Shown here: positions 52,038-60,952 of the stretch, piece by piece
Layout of the letters: every line of letters begins with the position of its first letter
Numbering within the stretch: position 1 is the first letter of the stretch
Notes under the pieces: model-generated
Told to the model about the DNA's origin: nothing
Seen by the model: only the letters and a program-made list of their open reading frames with translations
Databases searched by the model: none
Source of the DNA: an uncultured Rikenellaceae bacterium
GTDB lineage: Bacteria > Bacteroidota > Bacteroidia > Bacteroidales > Rikenellaceae
Length of the DNA stretch: 64,000 nucleotides
Assembly: GCA_944415565.1 (NCBI GenBank)
Contig: CALYBQ010000010.1
Location: forward strand, 182,061-246,060
Direction: 5' to 3'
Position numbers and translations under genes: made by a program

Positions 52038-53087
52038 TTAGTTCTGTTTCTCAGGTTCTTCTGTCTGCTTAAGACGCTTGCAGATCTTCTTGGCGAATGC
52101 GGGGCCTTCGTAAATGAAGCCCGTATACAGTTGGACCAGACTGGCGCCAGCTTCCAACATCCGCTGGGCGTCTTCTGGTGTCATGATGCCGCCGACACCG
52201 ATGATGGGGTAGCGTCCTTCGGTTTTCTTGTGTATGTATGATATGACCTCTACGGCGCGGTTCGTAATGGGAGCGCCGCTGAGTCCGCCGTTGCCTATCT
52301 TCTCTACGGTCTGGCTGTCGGTAGTGAGCCCTTCGCGCGATGTGGTGGTGTTGGTGGCTACCAAGCCGTCGAGCGGAGTGTCGATAAGTATCTGTATGAT
52401 GGAGTCTATGTGCTGGAACGAAAGGTCCGGCGATATTTTCAGCAGTATGGGCCTGTAATGGTTCTGGCCGCGGCGGAATTCGAACAGTCCTTCGAGTATG
52501 GCGTTGAGGTTGTCGGGGTTCTGGAGCTTCGTAATGTCCTTGACGTTCGGGCAGCTGACGTTTACGACGAAATAGTCGGCGTATTCGTAAAGGCTGCGGA
52601 ACAGCTTCAGGTAGTCGGCCGGAGCCTCCTCGTTGGTAGTGAGTGTATTTTTGCCGAGGTTCACGCCTATCACCATGTTGCCTTTGCGTTTACGCAGGTT
52701 GCGGACCATGTTTTCGAGCCCCTTGTTCGGGAATCCCATGCGGTTGATGAGCGCATTGTCTTTCCTAAGCCTGAATATGCGCGGTTTGGGATTGCCCGGC
52801 TGTGGTTTCGGGGTTACGGTCCCGACCTCCACGAATCCGAATCCGAGCGCTGACATTTCACGATACAGATCGCCGTTCTTGTCGAATCCAGCCGCCAGTC
52901 CTACCGGGTTCGGGAATTTCACTCCGAACACCTCGCGTTCCAGCGAGGGGTGCTTGTATGAGAATATCGAGCGTAGCAGCGGCAGCAACCCGATGGCCCT
53001 TGCGAAGCGGAGTATTGTCGCCACAATATGGTGAATCGTTTCGGCGGAAAGGCAGAATAGTACTGGTCTGATAATACTCTTGTACAT
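52038..53087 (-). CDS. pyrD: Dihydroorotate dehydrogenase (quinone), class 2
   Basis: Oxidises dihydroorotate to orotate with FMN, passing electrons to menaquinone at the inner membrane. The N-terminal helix region (LFCLSAETIHHIVATILRFARAIG) is the class-2 membrane-binding extension. Motifs are VGLAAGFDKNGDLYREMSALGFGFVEVGTVTPKPQPGNPKPRIFRL, FVVNVSCPNVKDI with catalytic Ser, LVATNTT and GVGGIMTPEDAQRMLEAGASLVQLYTG. It is 349 residues, normal length. TATCTTTG (53145-53138) is a -7 box about 50 bases upstream. Confidence 0.96.
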   Translation of the reverse strand: MYKSIIRPVLFCLSAETIHHIVATILRFARAIGLLPLLRSIFSYKHPSLEREVFGVKFPNPVGLAAGFDKNGDLYREMSALGFGFVEVGTVTPKPQPGNPKPRIFRLRKDNALINRMGFPNKGLENMVRNLRKRKGNMVIGVNLGKNTLTTNEEAPADYLKLFRSLYEYADYFVVNVSCPNVKDITKLQNPDNLNAILEGLFEFRRGQNHYRPILLKISPDLSFQHIDSIIQILIDTPLDGLVATNTTTSREGLTTDSQTVEKIGNGGLSGAPITNRAVEVISYIHKKTEGRYPIIGVGGIMTPEDAQRMLEAGASLVQLYTGFIYEGPAFAKKICKRLKQTEEPEKQN

Positions 53088-53191
53088 GATTTCATTTATT
53101 AATCTGCGCCCTCTCAGGCTTCACGGACAAAACCGTGCAAAGATAGCACTTATTTTTGGATGCCCGGCGAGATGTTAGTGTTAAGATATTC

Positions 53192-54253
53192 CTAAAAATA
53201 TTCGGGACGGTACGCGTAGTCGTTGCGAAGTCGTTCGAAATCCCCGGGTTTCTCCTTTAGTGTGCGGCTTTCTTGTTCTATGTCGCAGTGCTGTTTTATG
53301 GTTTTGGCCATGTCGTCCCATGAAATCGGGCGCGGTGTTACACGGGGCACGTCTTTGGCTGGATACCATCCTTCGAGAGGCAGACCGAATTTCTTAGCTA
53401 TCGCATTTACTACCATCGAAGTGGCATTGGCTTTGCCCTGCGCCGAGTAGCCGGCGATATGAGGGGTGGAGACCAATGCTTTCTGTAACAGCGCGGAGTC
53501 GATGTCGGGTTCGTTCTCCCATGTGTCTATGCAGCATACGCATTGCCGCGACTCCATGGCGCTGAGCATCGCTGCAGTATCGGTTATAGCGCCACGGGCA
53601 CAATTTATCACGAGAGCTTCCGGTTTGATTGAGCCGAAGAAGTCCGGGCTGGCGAGGTGGAATGTCGCGTCTTTGCCTGTCTTGGTAAGCGGTGTGTGGA
53701 AAGTGACGATGTCGCACTCGGAGACTATGCGGTCGAACGGAACGAACTCGTCGGGAGTATATAGACCGTGTGCGGTGCGGGTTTCATCCGATTCAGCCAA
53801 TCTCTGGCGCGGGGGATCGCAGCACAGGATGTCGAAGCCCCACGATTTGGCATATGCGGCTACGAGCGAGCCTACGTTCCCGACACCGACTATGCCGATG
53901 TGTTTGTCGCATGGTGTCCAACCGTATGTTTGAGAGGCGTACGATAATGTCGCAGCCATCCATTGCAGTACTCCGCGAGCATTGCATCCGGCCGACGTCA
54001 CAACGTCGATACCGGCTTCGCGGCAGTAGTCTGTGTCTATATGGTCGTAGCCTATCGTCGCGGTGGCTATTATTCTGACAGACGAGCCGTCGAGCAGGCT
54101 GCGGTCGCACCGTGTCCTTGTCCGGACTATGAGGGCGTCGGCATCCGACACGTCGTCCGGCGTGATGTTGCTTCCCTCTATGTATGAAACGGTTGCGTAT
54201 GGTTCGAGAACGCCTTTTATGTAAGGGATGTCGCGGTCGATAACTATTTTCAT
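53192..54253 (-). CDS. pdxB: Erythronate-4-phosphate dehydrogenase PdxB
   Basis: PdxB oxidises 4-phosphoerythronate in the DXP-dependent pyridoxal phosphate pathway. The 353-residue D-isomer 2-hydroxyacid dehydrogenase shows KIVIDRDIPYIKGVLEPYATVSYIEG, TATIGYDHID, SAGCNARGVLQWMAATL, the NAD motif IGIVGVGNVGSLVAAYA, LVINCARGAI, DTWENEPDID and the PdxB-specific C-terminal dimerisation domain. A TATCTTTG -7 box (54279-54272) lies close upstream. It heads the minus-strand run to pyrD and cinA. Confidence 0.95.
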   Translation of the reverse strand: MKIVIDRDIPYIKGVLEPYATVSYIEGSNITPDDVSDADALIVRTRTRCDRSLLDGSSVRIIATATIGYDHIDTDYCREAGIDVVTSAGCNARGVLQWMAATLSYASQTYGWTPCDKHIGIVGVGNVGSLVAAYAKSWGFDILCCDPPRQRLAESDETRTAHGLYTPDEFVPFDRIVSECDIVTFHTPLTKTGKDATFHLASPDFFGSIKPEALVINCARGAITDTAAMLSAMESRQCVCCIDTWENEPDIDSALLQKALVSTPHIAGYSAQGKANATSMVVNAIAKKFGLPLEGWYPAKDVPRVTPRPISWDDMAKTIKQHCDIEQESRTLKEKPGDFERLRNDYAYRPEYF

Positions 54254-54330
54254 CTCAGTGTTTTTTCACCCCAAAGATACTATATAATTCGCCAGTTTGT
54301 AGCCGTTGCCGGCGGATGCGGCGTGAAAAA

Positions 54331-54360
54331 CCCCCGCGGTAACTCTCGTCACGGCGGGGG
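54331..54360. terminator. GC-rich hairpin between pdxB and the ureohydrolase
   Basis: CCCCCGC/GCGGGGG (54331-54337 with 54354-54360). On the minus strand it ends GCGGGGGTTTTT, a terminator form, yet it lies upstream of the pdxB promoter and no minus-strand gene precedes it. On the plus strand a second C-run in the small frame that follows could pair with the same G-run, so it may be part of a leader structure. Confidence 0.5.
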
Positions 54361-54382
54361 CACCCAACTTAATGTATTGATT

Positions 54383-54586
54383 ATGAAAAAAACTATAACC
54401 CCCGACTCGTGTAGCATTATACTGCCGGAAGTCACATATATAACGTCGGAAGATTGTGTTTTGTTGCGTGTGTTTATAGTAAAGTTTGATGTTATAAGCA
54501 GATTTTATAGCGGGCCTGCGCCGTACCGTATTCTGAGAGAGGTTCTTTCGGGTATTTTCCATACCTTTGTGAACACGATTTTGTGA
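54383..54586 (+). CDS. Possible small protein (leader-like)
   Basis: A 67-codon frame beginning MKKTITPDSCSIILPEV. The start resembles the many short Bacteroidales peptides of the form MKK-x-P-x-I-x-L, but the rest (VLLRVFIVKFDVISRFYSG...) has no recognisable feature. It lies just after the GC-rich hairpin and ends 24 bases before the ureohydrolase. A TACCTTTG -7 box (54562-54569) lies inside its 3' end, which argues that the ureohydrolase is transcribed separately. It may be non-coding. Confidence 0.3.
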   Translation: MKKTITPDSCSIILPEVTYITSEDCVLLRVFIVKFDVISRFYSGPAPYRILREVLSGIFHTFVNTIL

Positions 54587-54610
54587 TAAAGCGAAATTCG
54601 CCTTTATTTT

Positions 54611-55657
54611 ATGGATATCAAAGATTTCGATCCCAACGGTGTAGGTCAGGACAACGGAAACTATTTCGGCCTCCCGTTCTCCCCAGAACAATCGCGTCTC
54701 GTACTTGTCTCCGTTCCGTGGGACGTCACATCGTCGTATGGCGACGGTTCGCGTTTCGCTCCCGACGCAATAATCAGCGCTTCGACACAGCTCGATCTGT
54801 ACGATCCGCTTTTCCCCGGCGGCTGGCGCGAAGGGATAGGCACGGCCGGGATAGATTATACCATACAGGAGAAAAGCACATTCCTGCGCCCGGAGGCGGC
54901 GAAGGTCATGGAGACGCTCGAACACGGGGGGAGTATGCTTGATGACATGCTGCTCAGACGCCGTACGGAGAAAGTTAACGAAAGCTCGGAGAAGCTGAAC
55001 AATAAGGTGTACGATGAGGTGAAGAAGTGGCTCGGCGAAGATAAACTCGTAGGGCTTGTCGGCGGGGACCACAGTACGCCGTTCGGAGCCATCAGGGCGG
55101 TGGCCGAGCGGGAGGAGGGGATAGGTATTCTCCATATCGACGCGCATGCCGACCTGCGCGATACTTACGAGGGCTTCGTGAATTCGCACGCTTCGATAAT
55201 GTTCAACGTAGTGACCAAGATACCCCAGATCGCCCGTTTGGTGCAGGTCGGAATACGCGATGTAAGCGACGGGGAGATAGGATTTGCGGCTTCGCACGAG
55301 AAAATAGAGATGGTCCCGGATTGGGAGCTGAGTGCCGCGAGGTTTGCCGGCGTAAGTTGGGACGAGCAGTGCGACTGCATCGTAGGAATGTTGCCGAATA
55401 AGGTTTACATAAGTTTCGACATAGACGGCATGTCGCCAGACAACTGTCCGCATACGGGGACGCCGGTTCCCGGAGGGCTTTCGTTCAACGAGGCCGTGTG
55501 GCTGTTGGAGAAGGTGGTGCGGTCGGGCAGGCGTGTAGTAGGGTTCGACTTGTGCGAGGTCTCGCCGGCTACGGACAGCGAGTGGGATGCCAACGTGGGT
55601 GCACGGATATTATACAAGCTGTGCAACGTGGCTCTGAAGTCGGTTTCGGGGAAGTAA
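54611..55657 (+). CDS. Arginase/agmatinase/formimidoylglutamase family ureohydrolase
   Basis: A 348-residue manganese hydrolase. The metal-binding motifs are all present: GGDHSTPFGAIRAV, ILHIDAHADLRDTYEGFVNSHASIM and SFDIDGMSPDNCPHTGTPVPGGLSFNE, with GFDLCEVSPATDSEWDANVGARILYKL at the end. Family members split arginine, agmatine or formiminoglutamate. The sequence alone does not settle which; the long N-terminal region and the NCPHTGTPVPGG form are typical of the Bacteroidota subgroup. It lies 7 bases before the DUF418 gene. Confidence 0.88.
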   Translation: MDIKDFDPNGVGQDNGNYFGLPFSPEQSRLVLVSVPWDVTSSYGDGSRFAPDAIISASTQLDLYDPLFPGGWREGIGTAGIDYTIQEKSTFLRPEAAKVMETLEHGGSMLDDMLLRRRTEKVNESSEKLNNKVYDEVKKWLGEDKLVGLVGGDHSTPFGAIRAVAEREEGIGILHIDAHADLRDTYEGFVNSHASIMFNVVTKIPQIARLVQVGIRDVSDGEIGFAASHEKIEMVPDWELSAARFAGVSWDEQCDCIVGMLPNKVYISFDIDGMSPDNCPHTGTPVPGGLSFNEAVWLLEKVVRSGRRVVGFDLCEVSPATDSEWDANVGARILYKLCNVALKSVSGK

Positions 55658-55663
55658 TAACGT

Positions 55664-56854
55664 ATGATAAAAGATTTTATGGGATTGGTAGAAGAGAAAA
55701 GTCCTCGTATCGAGGTCGTTGATGCTCTGCGGGGATTTGCAGTCATGGCTATCCTTTTGGTGCACAATCTGGAGCATTTTATTTTCCCCGTGTACCCTAC
55801 CGATTCGCCGAGTTGGTTGAATATGCTGGATCAAGGTGTGTGTAACGTGGTTTTCACCCTGTTCGCAGGGAAAGCTTATGCGATATTCGCTCTTTTGTTC
55901 GGGTTTACGTTCTACATACAAACCAATAACCAACGGAAGCAGGGTAAGGATTTCGGCTATCGTTTCCTGTGGCGTTTGGTGTTGCTGGTCGGTTTCGCTA
56001 CGTTGAATGCGGCTTTTTTTCCGGCGGGAGATGTGTTGCTTCTGTTCGTAGTGGTCGGGCTCGTGCTGTTCTTCACTCGGAATTGGAGCGATAAGGCGAT
56101 TATTATAACTGCGGTCATCTTTTTGTTGCAACCTGTGGAATGGTTCCATTATGTCGCGAATCTTATTGATCCGGCACATCAGTTGCCAGATCTGAAGGTA
56201 GGCGAGATGTATGCCGAGGTAGCGGAGTACACGAAAGCCGGTAATTTTTGGGAGTTCATTGCGGGTAACGTTACGTTGGGTCAAAAGGCTAGCTTGTTAT
56301 GGGCTGTCAATGCAGGACGTTTTTCCCAAACCGCAGGTCTGTTTTTGTTAGGCTTTTATATCGGGAGGAAACACCTTTTTGTCACCACTGAACATAATCT
56401 TCGTTTCTGGGTTAAAGCATTGATAGTTGCCGCTATCGCATTCGCACCGCTATATACGCTGAAAGAACTTGTCATGGATAACGACGCAATCATACAGCAA
56501 ACGGTTGGAACGGTTCTCGATATGTGGCAGAAATTGGCCTTTACTTTCATATTGGTGTCGTCTTTCGTGCTTCTCTATCAAGTCAAGAAGTTCAGGAGTG
56601 CGGTAGATAGTCTGCGTTCCTACGGTAAAATGAGTCTTACGAACTACGTTACCCAATCCATAATAGGCGCGATTATTTATTTCCCGTTCGGCCTTTCGCT
56701 TGCCCAGTATTGCGGATATTCGGTTAGCCTATTGATCGGTCTCTGCGTATTTTGCCTGCAAGTTGGATTCTGTAAATGGTGGCTGTCGAAGTACAAACAA
56801 GGTCCATTGGAATACGTTTGGCATAAATGGACATGGATAGGAACATCAAAATAG
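55664..56854 (+). CDS. DUF418 (YeiB-like) membrane protein
   Basis: A 396-residue inner-membrane protein with about ten helices. It opens with RIEVVDALRGFAVMAILLVHNLEHF, the motif shared by YeiB/DUF418 and acyltransferase-3-like families, and contains KAYAIFALLFGFTFYIQ, LLWAVNAGRFSQTAGLFLLGFYIGR and the C-terminal LRSYGKMSLTNYVTQSIIGAIIYF...GPLEYVWHKWTW of DUF418. Function is unknown. It closely follows the ureohydrolase gene. Confidence 0.88.
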   Translation: MIKDFMGLVEEKSPRIEVVDALRGFAVMAILLVHNLEHFIFPVYPTDSPSWLNMLDQGVCNVVFTLFAGKAYAIFALLFGFTFYIQTNNQRKQGKDFGYRFLWRLVLLVGFATLNAAFFPAGDVLLLFVVVGLVLFFTRNWSDKAIIITAVIFLLQPVEWFHYVANLIDPAHQLPDLKVGEMYAEVAEYTKAGNFWEFIAGNVTLGQKASLLWAVNAGRFSQTAGLFLLGFYIGRKHLFVTTEHNLRFWVKALIVAAIAFAPLYTLKELVMDNDAIIQQTVGTVLDMWQKLAFTFILVSSFVLLYQVKKFRSAVDSLRSYGKMSLTNYVTQSIIGAIIYFPFGLSLAQYCGYSVSLLIGLCVFCLQVGFCKWWLSKYKQGPLEYVWHKWTWIGTSK

Positions 56855-56976
56855 AGGAATTCGGCACGCAGATTGATGTCAGATGCGTTGAAATCGGGTT
56901 GCGATCGGTGGGCGAATGAGGCTGAAGTACGCTTTTCAGATATAAATTTTCGTATGGTTTGTCGTCTTGCTGTGAT

Positions 56977-57717
56977 ATGAAACAATTGTCAGTATTTCTG
57001 TTAGCCGCATTGCTGTGTTCATGTTTGCAACGGCCACCTGTCGAGGGTAACTTATCGTTATTCGAATTGGAAGGGGTTCATTATATAAAACTTGAGCTCC
57101 GAAATAACACGGATGAGGATTTGTATATTCCGCATATGAGTGAGTATTACTCTGTTTATGATGAGAATGGCGTAGAATGTAGTTCAATTTACTACCATTA
57201 TGATGGTAATCCATCAGGTGACTTTGATTTTGGAAGAGGAATGATTGGGCCTGATCGTGTCTTGGGGAATAGGGATGATAAGTATTATGAAATGCTAATG
57301 AGCATTGAAGACTCGTTGCGAGATTTATTTTACTTGTATAATCCACAGTTTCCTGATTCGGTACGGCAAGTCTTAACTCAAAATCCCAGCCCGAATTGGA
57401 CTGAAGAGCAGATCGAGACAGGAAATATTGGAATAGATCATGTGGATTTTTGGGTAGGGATGTTTGACGATGGTATGGCAGTCAAAGCAGGAGAGACGAT
57501 GGTTCGTTATGATAGGATAAATAATTTTGAAGTAATGGCGCAAAAAAGGATATGTTTTTTGCCATACCGAGAAAATCGTTCATCTTATTATCCATTTCTC
57601 GACTCAATAAAAATTGACGGGTATTATATTAATACACGCTATCCGGAAAGCATAGGGGGGTATAAAGTCTATAAAGGCAAAGTGAAAATGACAGGAGGTG
57701 TATACCCGGCCTTGTAG
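56977..57717 (+). CDS. AT-rich lipoprotein of unknown function
   Basis: A 246-residue lipoprotein with lipobox ALLCSCLQR. The N-terminal half looks like a beta-sandwich (GVHYIKLELRNNTDEDLYIPHMSEYYSVYDENG), with many Tyr/Asp/Asn later. No family recognised. The gene is visibly AT-richer than its neighbours and uses ATA, AAT and TAT codons freely, which suggests recent acquisition. ATG 56977 gives a proper signal peptide. It stands between DUF418 and nhaA. Confidence 0.65.
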   Translation: MKQLSVFLLAALLCSCLQRPPVEGNLSLFELEGVHYIKLELRNNTDEDLYIPHMSEYYSVYDENGVECSSIYYHYDGNPSGDFDFGRGMIGPDRVLGNRDDKYYEMLMSIEDSLRDLFYLYNPQFPDSVRQVLTQNPSPNWTEEQIETGNIGIDHVDFWVGMFDDGMAVKAGETMVRYDRINNFEVMAQKRICFLPYRENRSSYYPFLDSIKIDGYYINTRYPESIGGYKVYKGKVKMTGGVYPAL

Positions 57718-57857
57718 TTTTTCTTGCTGATTAGCTTGGCGCCGGAAAGCTTAGAATGATTGGTGTCGATGGACGAAATAGTCGCCATGTTGTCATGATC
57801 GTGTAATATTTTCGAAATATATAGTTACTTTAATCGAGCGTACAAAAACGATAGGAT

Positions 57858-59225
57858 ATGGGAAAGCCGGGGAGGCATTTTTGGTGGTTAAGGCATTGGT
57901 ATGTGATAAGGAGCCGGAGTTCGAGGTTCCTCGGCAGTCAGTGGGCCGGTGGCGTGGCGTTACTCGTATTCGCCGTAATCGCATTGCTGCTGGCCAATTT
58001 GGAGACAACTAAAGAGTGGTATCACAATATTTTGACTTCGAATGTCGGTTTTACGTTCGGCGACTCTACGTTCGGAATGTCGGTGGAACAGTGGATCAAC
58101 GACGGGCTTATGGTGCTGTTCTTCTTTGTGGTCGGGTTGGAGATCAAGCGGGAGATAATAGCCGGGGAGCTTTCGAATATCAGAAAAGCGTCCCTACCCA
58201 TAATAGCGGCGATCGGAGGTATGATCGTGCCGGCCGTGATCTATTTCTCCATTAACGCTGGGACGGAGTTCGAGTCCGGATGGGGCATCCCGATGGCTAC
58301 TGACATAGCGTTTGCCATAGGAGTGCTGTCGCTGCTCGGGCGGAAGGTCCCGATTGCGTTGAAGGTGTTCCTGACCGCGCTCGCAATCGTGGACGATCTG
58401 GGGGCGATCTTGGTGATAGCCGTATTCTATACCTCGAGCATAGATTTCATGATGCTCGGGACCGGCATATTGCTATTGCTTCTGCTGGTTTTCATGAACA
58501 GGCAGGGCGTGACTTCCGTATTCATGTATGTGGTTCCGGCGATAGCTGTGTGGTATCTTTTCCTGAATTCGGGCGTACACTCGACGATAGCCGGTGTACT
58601 CGTGGCTATGGCCATGCCGACACGGCCGAGGTTCTCGAAGAAATATTTCTCATACAAGGTGCGGTACTTTTTGGAAGACTTCAAATTGCATGACCGCAGC
58701 GGGGTGGAGGTATTGTCCAATAGCCATCAGGTCGAAGACCTTGCGCGGGTGCGGTTCATCGCGAATTCTGCCATCAGTCCCGCTCAGCGTCTCGAACATT
58801 GGCTCAATCCATTCGTGACGTTCGTGGTGATGCCTGTTTTCGCGCTTGCGAACGCTGGGGTGGAGATAGCCGATATTACGGATATTCACGTGCTGGGGCA
58901 AAGTCAAGGGCAGGGCATATTCTTTGGCTTGCTGTTGGGTAAACCGTTGGGAATATTCTTATTCAGTTGGCTGGCGATAAAGTTCAGGTTTGCGATTATG
59001 CCTCAAGGCGGCTCGTGGGGGACGCTGTTCGGAGTGGCATGCTTGGGCGGCATAGGGTTTACGATGTCGATATTCATAGCAAATCTCGCGTTCGGCGGGA
59101 CGGCATATGCCGCTTCGGCCAAGATAGCGATACTGATGGCGTCGGTATCGGCAGCCATAGTCGGCGCATTGGTGATGAATGTAATGTCGAAAAGGCCCAT
59201 AACTCACCTGAAATGTGTTGATTAG
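57858..59225 (+). CDS. nhaA: Na+/H+ antiporter NhaA
   Basis: NhaA exchanges sodium for protons at the inner membrane. The 455-residue protein has the essential Asp pair in ALAIVDDLGAILVIAVFY, the structural Asp in GIPMATDIAFAIGVLSLLGR, FFFVVGLEIKREIIAGEL and the C-terminal CLGGIGFTMSIFIANLAFGG. It is longer than the Escherichia coli protein because of an insertion around SYKVRYFLEDFKLHDRSGVEVLSNSHQVEDLARVRF, common in Bacteroidota. The ribosome site AGGAT precedes ATG 57858. Confidence 0.95.
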   Translation: MGKPGRHFWWLRHWYVIRSRSSRFLGSQWAGGVALLVFAVIALLLANLETTKEWYHNILTSNVGFTFGDSTFGMSVEQWINDGLMVLFFFVVGLEIKREIIAGELSNIRKASLPIIAAIGGMIVPAVIYFSINAGTEFESGWGIPMATDIAFAIGVLSLLGRKVPIALKVFLTALAIVDDLGAILVIAVFYTSSIDFMMLGTGILLLLLLVFMNRQGVTSVFMYVVPAIAVWYLFLNSGVHSTIAGVLVAMAMPTRPRFSKKYFSYKVRYFLEDFKLHDRSGVEVLSNSHQVEDLARVRFIANSAISPAQRLEHWLNPFVTFVVMPVFALANAGVEIADITDIHVLGQSQGQGIFFGLLLGKPLGIFLFSWLAIKFRFAIMPQGGSWGTLFGVACLGGIGFTMSIFIANLAFGGTAYAASAKIAILMASVSAAIVGALVMNVMSKRPITHLKCVD

Positions 59226-59268
59226 TGAAAAAAATAGACGGGCATCGTATTTTTTAACATTATTTCAT

Positions 59269-59276
59269 TAAGTTTG
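59269..59276 (+). promoter_or_regulatory. -7 box of the FKBP gene promoter
   Basis: TAAGTTTG is a full TAnnTTTG match about 70 bases before the FKBP start. The upstream T-rich stretch may supply a weak -33 box. Confidence 0.4.
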
Positions 59277-59344
59277 CATTCGTTTGCTTGGGCAAGAGCC
59301 CTATGAAAAGAAGATAATAACATCTTATAAAACAGTATTTTGAA

Positions 59345-60049
59345 ATGAAAAAACTAATGGCATTTGCGGCAGTTGCTTGTGTAGCGGCTTCTGCATTCGT
59401 ATCGTGCGGCGGCTCTGCCAGCCTCAAAACCGACGAAGACTCTGTATCGTACGCAATCGGTATGGACATAGGTATGCAGTTCAAGGATCATCCTGCAATC
59501 AACCTCGATCCGCTTTTGGCCGGTATCAAAGATGCGTTCGCAGGTAACGAGCAGTTCGAATCGAGCGAAATAGGCCGTATCGTTAACGAATACCTTACAG
59601 TGAAACTTCCGGCTAAGAACCTCGAAGCTAGCAACAAGTTTCTCGAAGAGGTACAGAAGAACAATCCTAACATTCAGAAAACCGAGAGCGGACTTCTTTA
59701 CGAAATTCTCGTAGCGGGCGACCAGAACGTTAAGGCTAGCAGCGACGAAGACGTAGTGAAAGTGGTATACCACGGTGAGCTCAAAGACGGTAAAGTGTTC
59801 GATTCTTCGAAAGAACGCGGCGATACCGTAGAACTCGCACTCAACAGGGTTATCGCAGGATGGCAGGAAGGTATGAAACTCGTAGGTAAAGGCGGTAAGA
59901 TCAAACTTTGGATCCCGGCTGACCTCGCTTACGGTGTTCAGGGTGCAGGCCAGATCCAGCCGAACGAGGCAATTACTTTCGAAGTGGACCTCGTTGACGT
60001 AATACCCGCAGCTACTGACGATGCTGCAAACGAAGAAGCTGCGAAATAA
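59345..60049 (+). CDS. FKBP-type peptidyl-prolyl isomerase lipoprotein
   Basis: A 234-residue protein with lipobox AFVSCGGS, a helical FkpA/Mip-like N-terminal dimerisation domain (SVSYAIGMDIGMQFK...LLAGIKDAFAG) and a C-terminal FKBP domain (VKVVYHGELKDGKVFDSSKERGDTVELALNRVIAGWQEGMKLVGKGGKIKLWIPADLAYG, PNEAITFEVDLVDV). It should help fold proteins at the envelope. Codon use is strongly biased, which suggests high expression. A strong terminator follows. Confidence 0.93.
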   Translation: MKKLMAFAAVACVAASAFVSCGGSASLKTDEDSVSYAIGMDIGMQFKDHPAINLDPLLAGIKDAFAGNEQFESSEIGRIVNEYLTVKLPAKNLEASNKFLEEVQKNNPNIQKTESGLLYEILVAGDQNVKASSDEDVVKVVYHGELKDGKVFDSSKERGDTVELALNRVIAGWQEGMKLVGKGGKIKLWIPADLAYGVQGAGQIQPNEAITFEVDLVDVIPAATDDAANEEAAK

Positions 60050-60070
60050 TTTTCGAGATTCTATAACTTT

Positions 60071-60108
60071 AAGATACCCGGACCATACGGTCCGGGTATC
60101 TTGTTTTT
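60071..60108 (+). terminator. Terminator after the FKBP gene
   Basis: A 14-bp stem AAGATACCCGGACC/complement with loop ATAC (60071-60084 and 60089-60102) is followed by GTTTTT. No other gene is visible between here and the cyclophilin gene. Confidence 0.85.
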
Positions 60109-60276
60109 GGTGCGTCATTTGGTCTATTATATGGTGTGGGTGAAGGTTTGCGCTGTCAGGCTTTGCGGGTGACGGACTTTTGTTTTTTTGGCGGACCTAG
60201 TGAATGGGGAATATGAATGTTCGGATAGCCATGTGTAGGGAGATTTCTGAATAAATGAAGAGGAACCACTCTCGGT

Positions 60277-60308
60277 TTTGGAAAATGGTGGCGGATGTGT
60301 TAACTTTA
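60277..60308 (+). promoter_or_regulatory. Promoter of the cyclophilin gene
   Basis: TTTG (60277-60280), 20 bases and TAACTTTA (60301-60308), one mismatch in the -7 box. Transcription would start about 25 bases before ATG 60337. Confidence 0.55.
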
Positions 60309-60336
60309 CATCCGTTTCATTTAAATGCCGGAAGAT

Positions 60337-60951
60337 ATGGCTCAGCGTAACAAAAAAATGAATGTTTTGATGGTGGTCGCTTTGGTTTTTGCAGTGATAG
60401 CCCTCGTGGTTGCGATGTTCATTATAGCCGGGGAGAAAGATACGATGCCGTCCGTTGATGAGAATGCCGCTGCCGTGATGCAAACCAAGAAAGACAATAA
60501 TTCCATTACGAATATGAAGTATGCGATAATCCACACCGAGAAAGGTGACATGAAGGCCGAACTGTACGAGAAAGAGACTCCGGGTACGGTCGCTAATTTT
60601 GTAAAACTCGCCGAGTCGGGATTCTACGACTCGCTTACTTTCCACAGGGTGATCCCCGATTTCGTCATACAGGGCGGATGTCCGGACGGAACCGGAGCTG
60701 GCGGTCCGGGATATACCATCAAGTGCGAGACTTCGGCTCCGCGCCAGTATCACGATCGTGGAGTGCTGTCTATGGCTCACCGTGGTCCTAACACCGGTGG
60801 CTCGCAGTTCTTTATCTGCCATAACCGCGAAAATACGGCACATCTGGACGGTAAGCATACTGCTTTCGGACAGGTGGTCGAAGGACTCGACGTTATCGAC
60901 GCCATACGTCAGGGCGACCTCATACTTGGGATAGATATAATAGACGAATAG
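60337..60951 (+). CDS. Membrane-anchored cyclophilin-type peptidyl-prolyl isomerase
   Basis: A 204-residue protein with an N-terminal anchor ([24 protein letters not shown]) and a cyclophilin domain: [67 protein letters not shown] (active-site Gln-Phe) and [21 protein letters not shown]. It acts on periplasmic proteins. ATG 60337 has GGAAG at the right distance; ATG 60325 is the alternative. The DUF3127 gene starts 2 bases after the stop. Confidence 0.93.
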   Translation: MAQRNKKMNVLMVVALVFAVIALVVAMFIIAGEKDTMPSVDENAAAVMQTKKDNNSITNMKYAIIHTEKGDMKAELYEKETPGTVANFVKLAESGFYDSLTFHRVIPDFVIQGGCPDGTGAGGPGYTIKCETSAPRQYHDRGVLSMAHRGPNTGGSQFFICHNRENTAHLDGKHTAFGQVVEGLDVIDAIRQGDLILGIDIIDE

Positions 60952-60952
60952 T

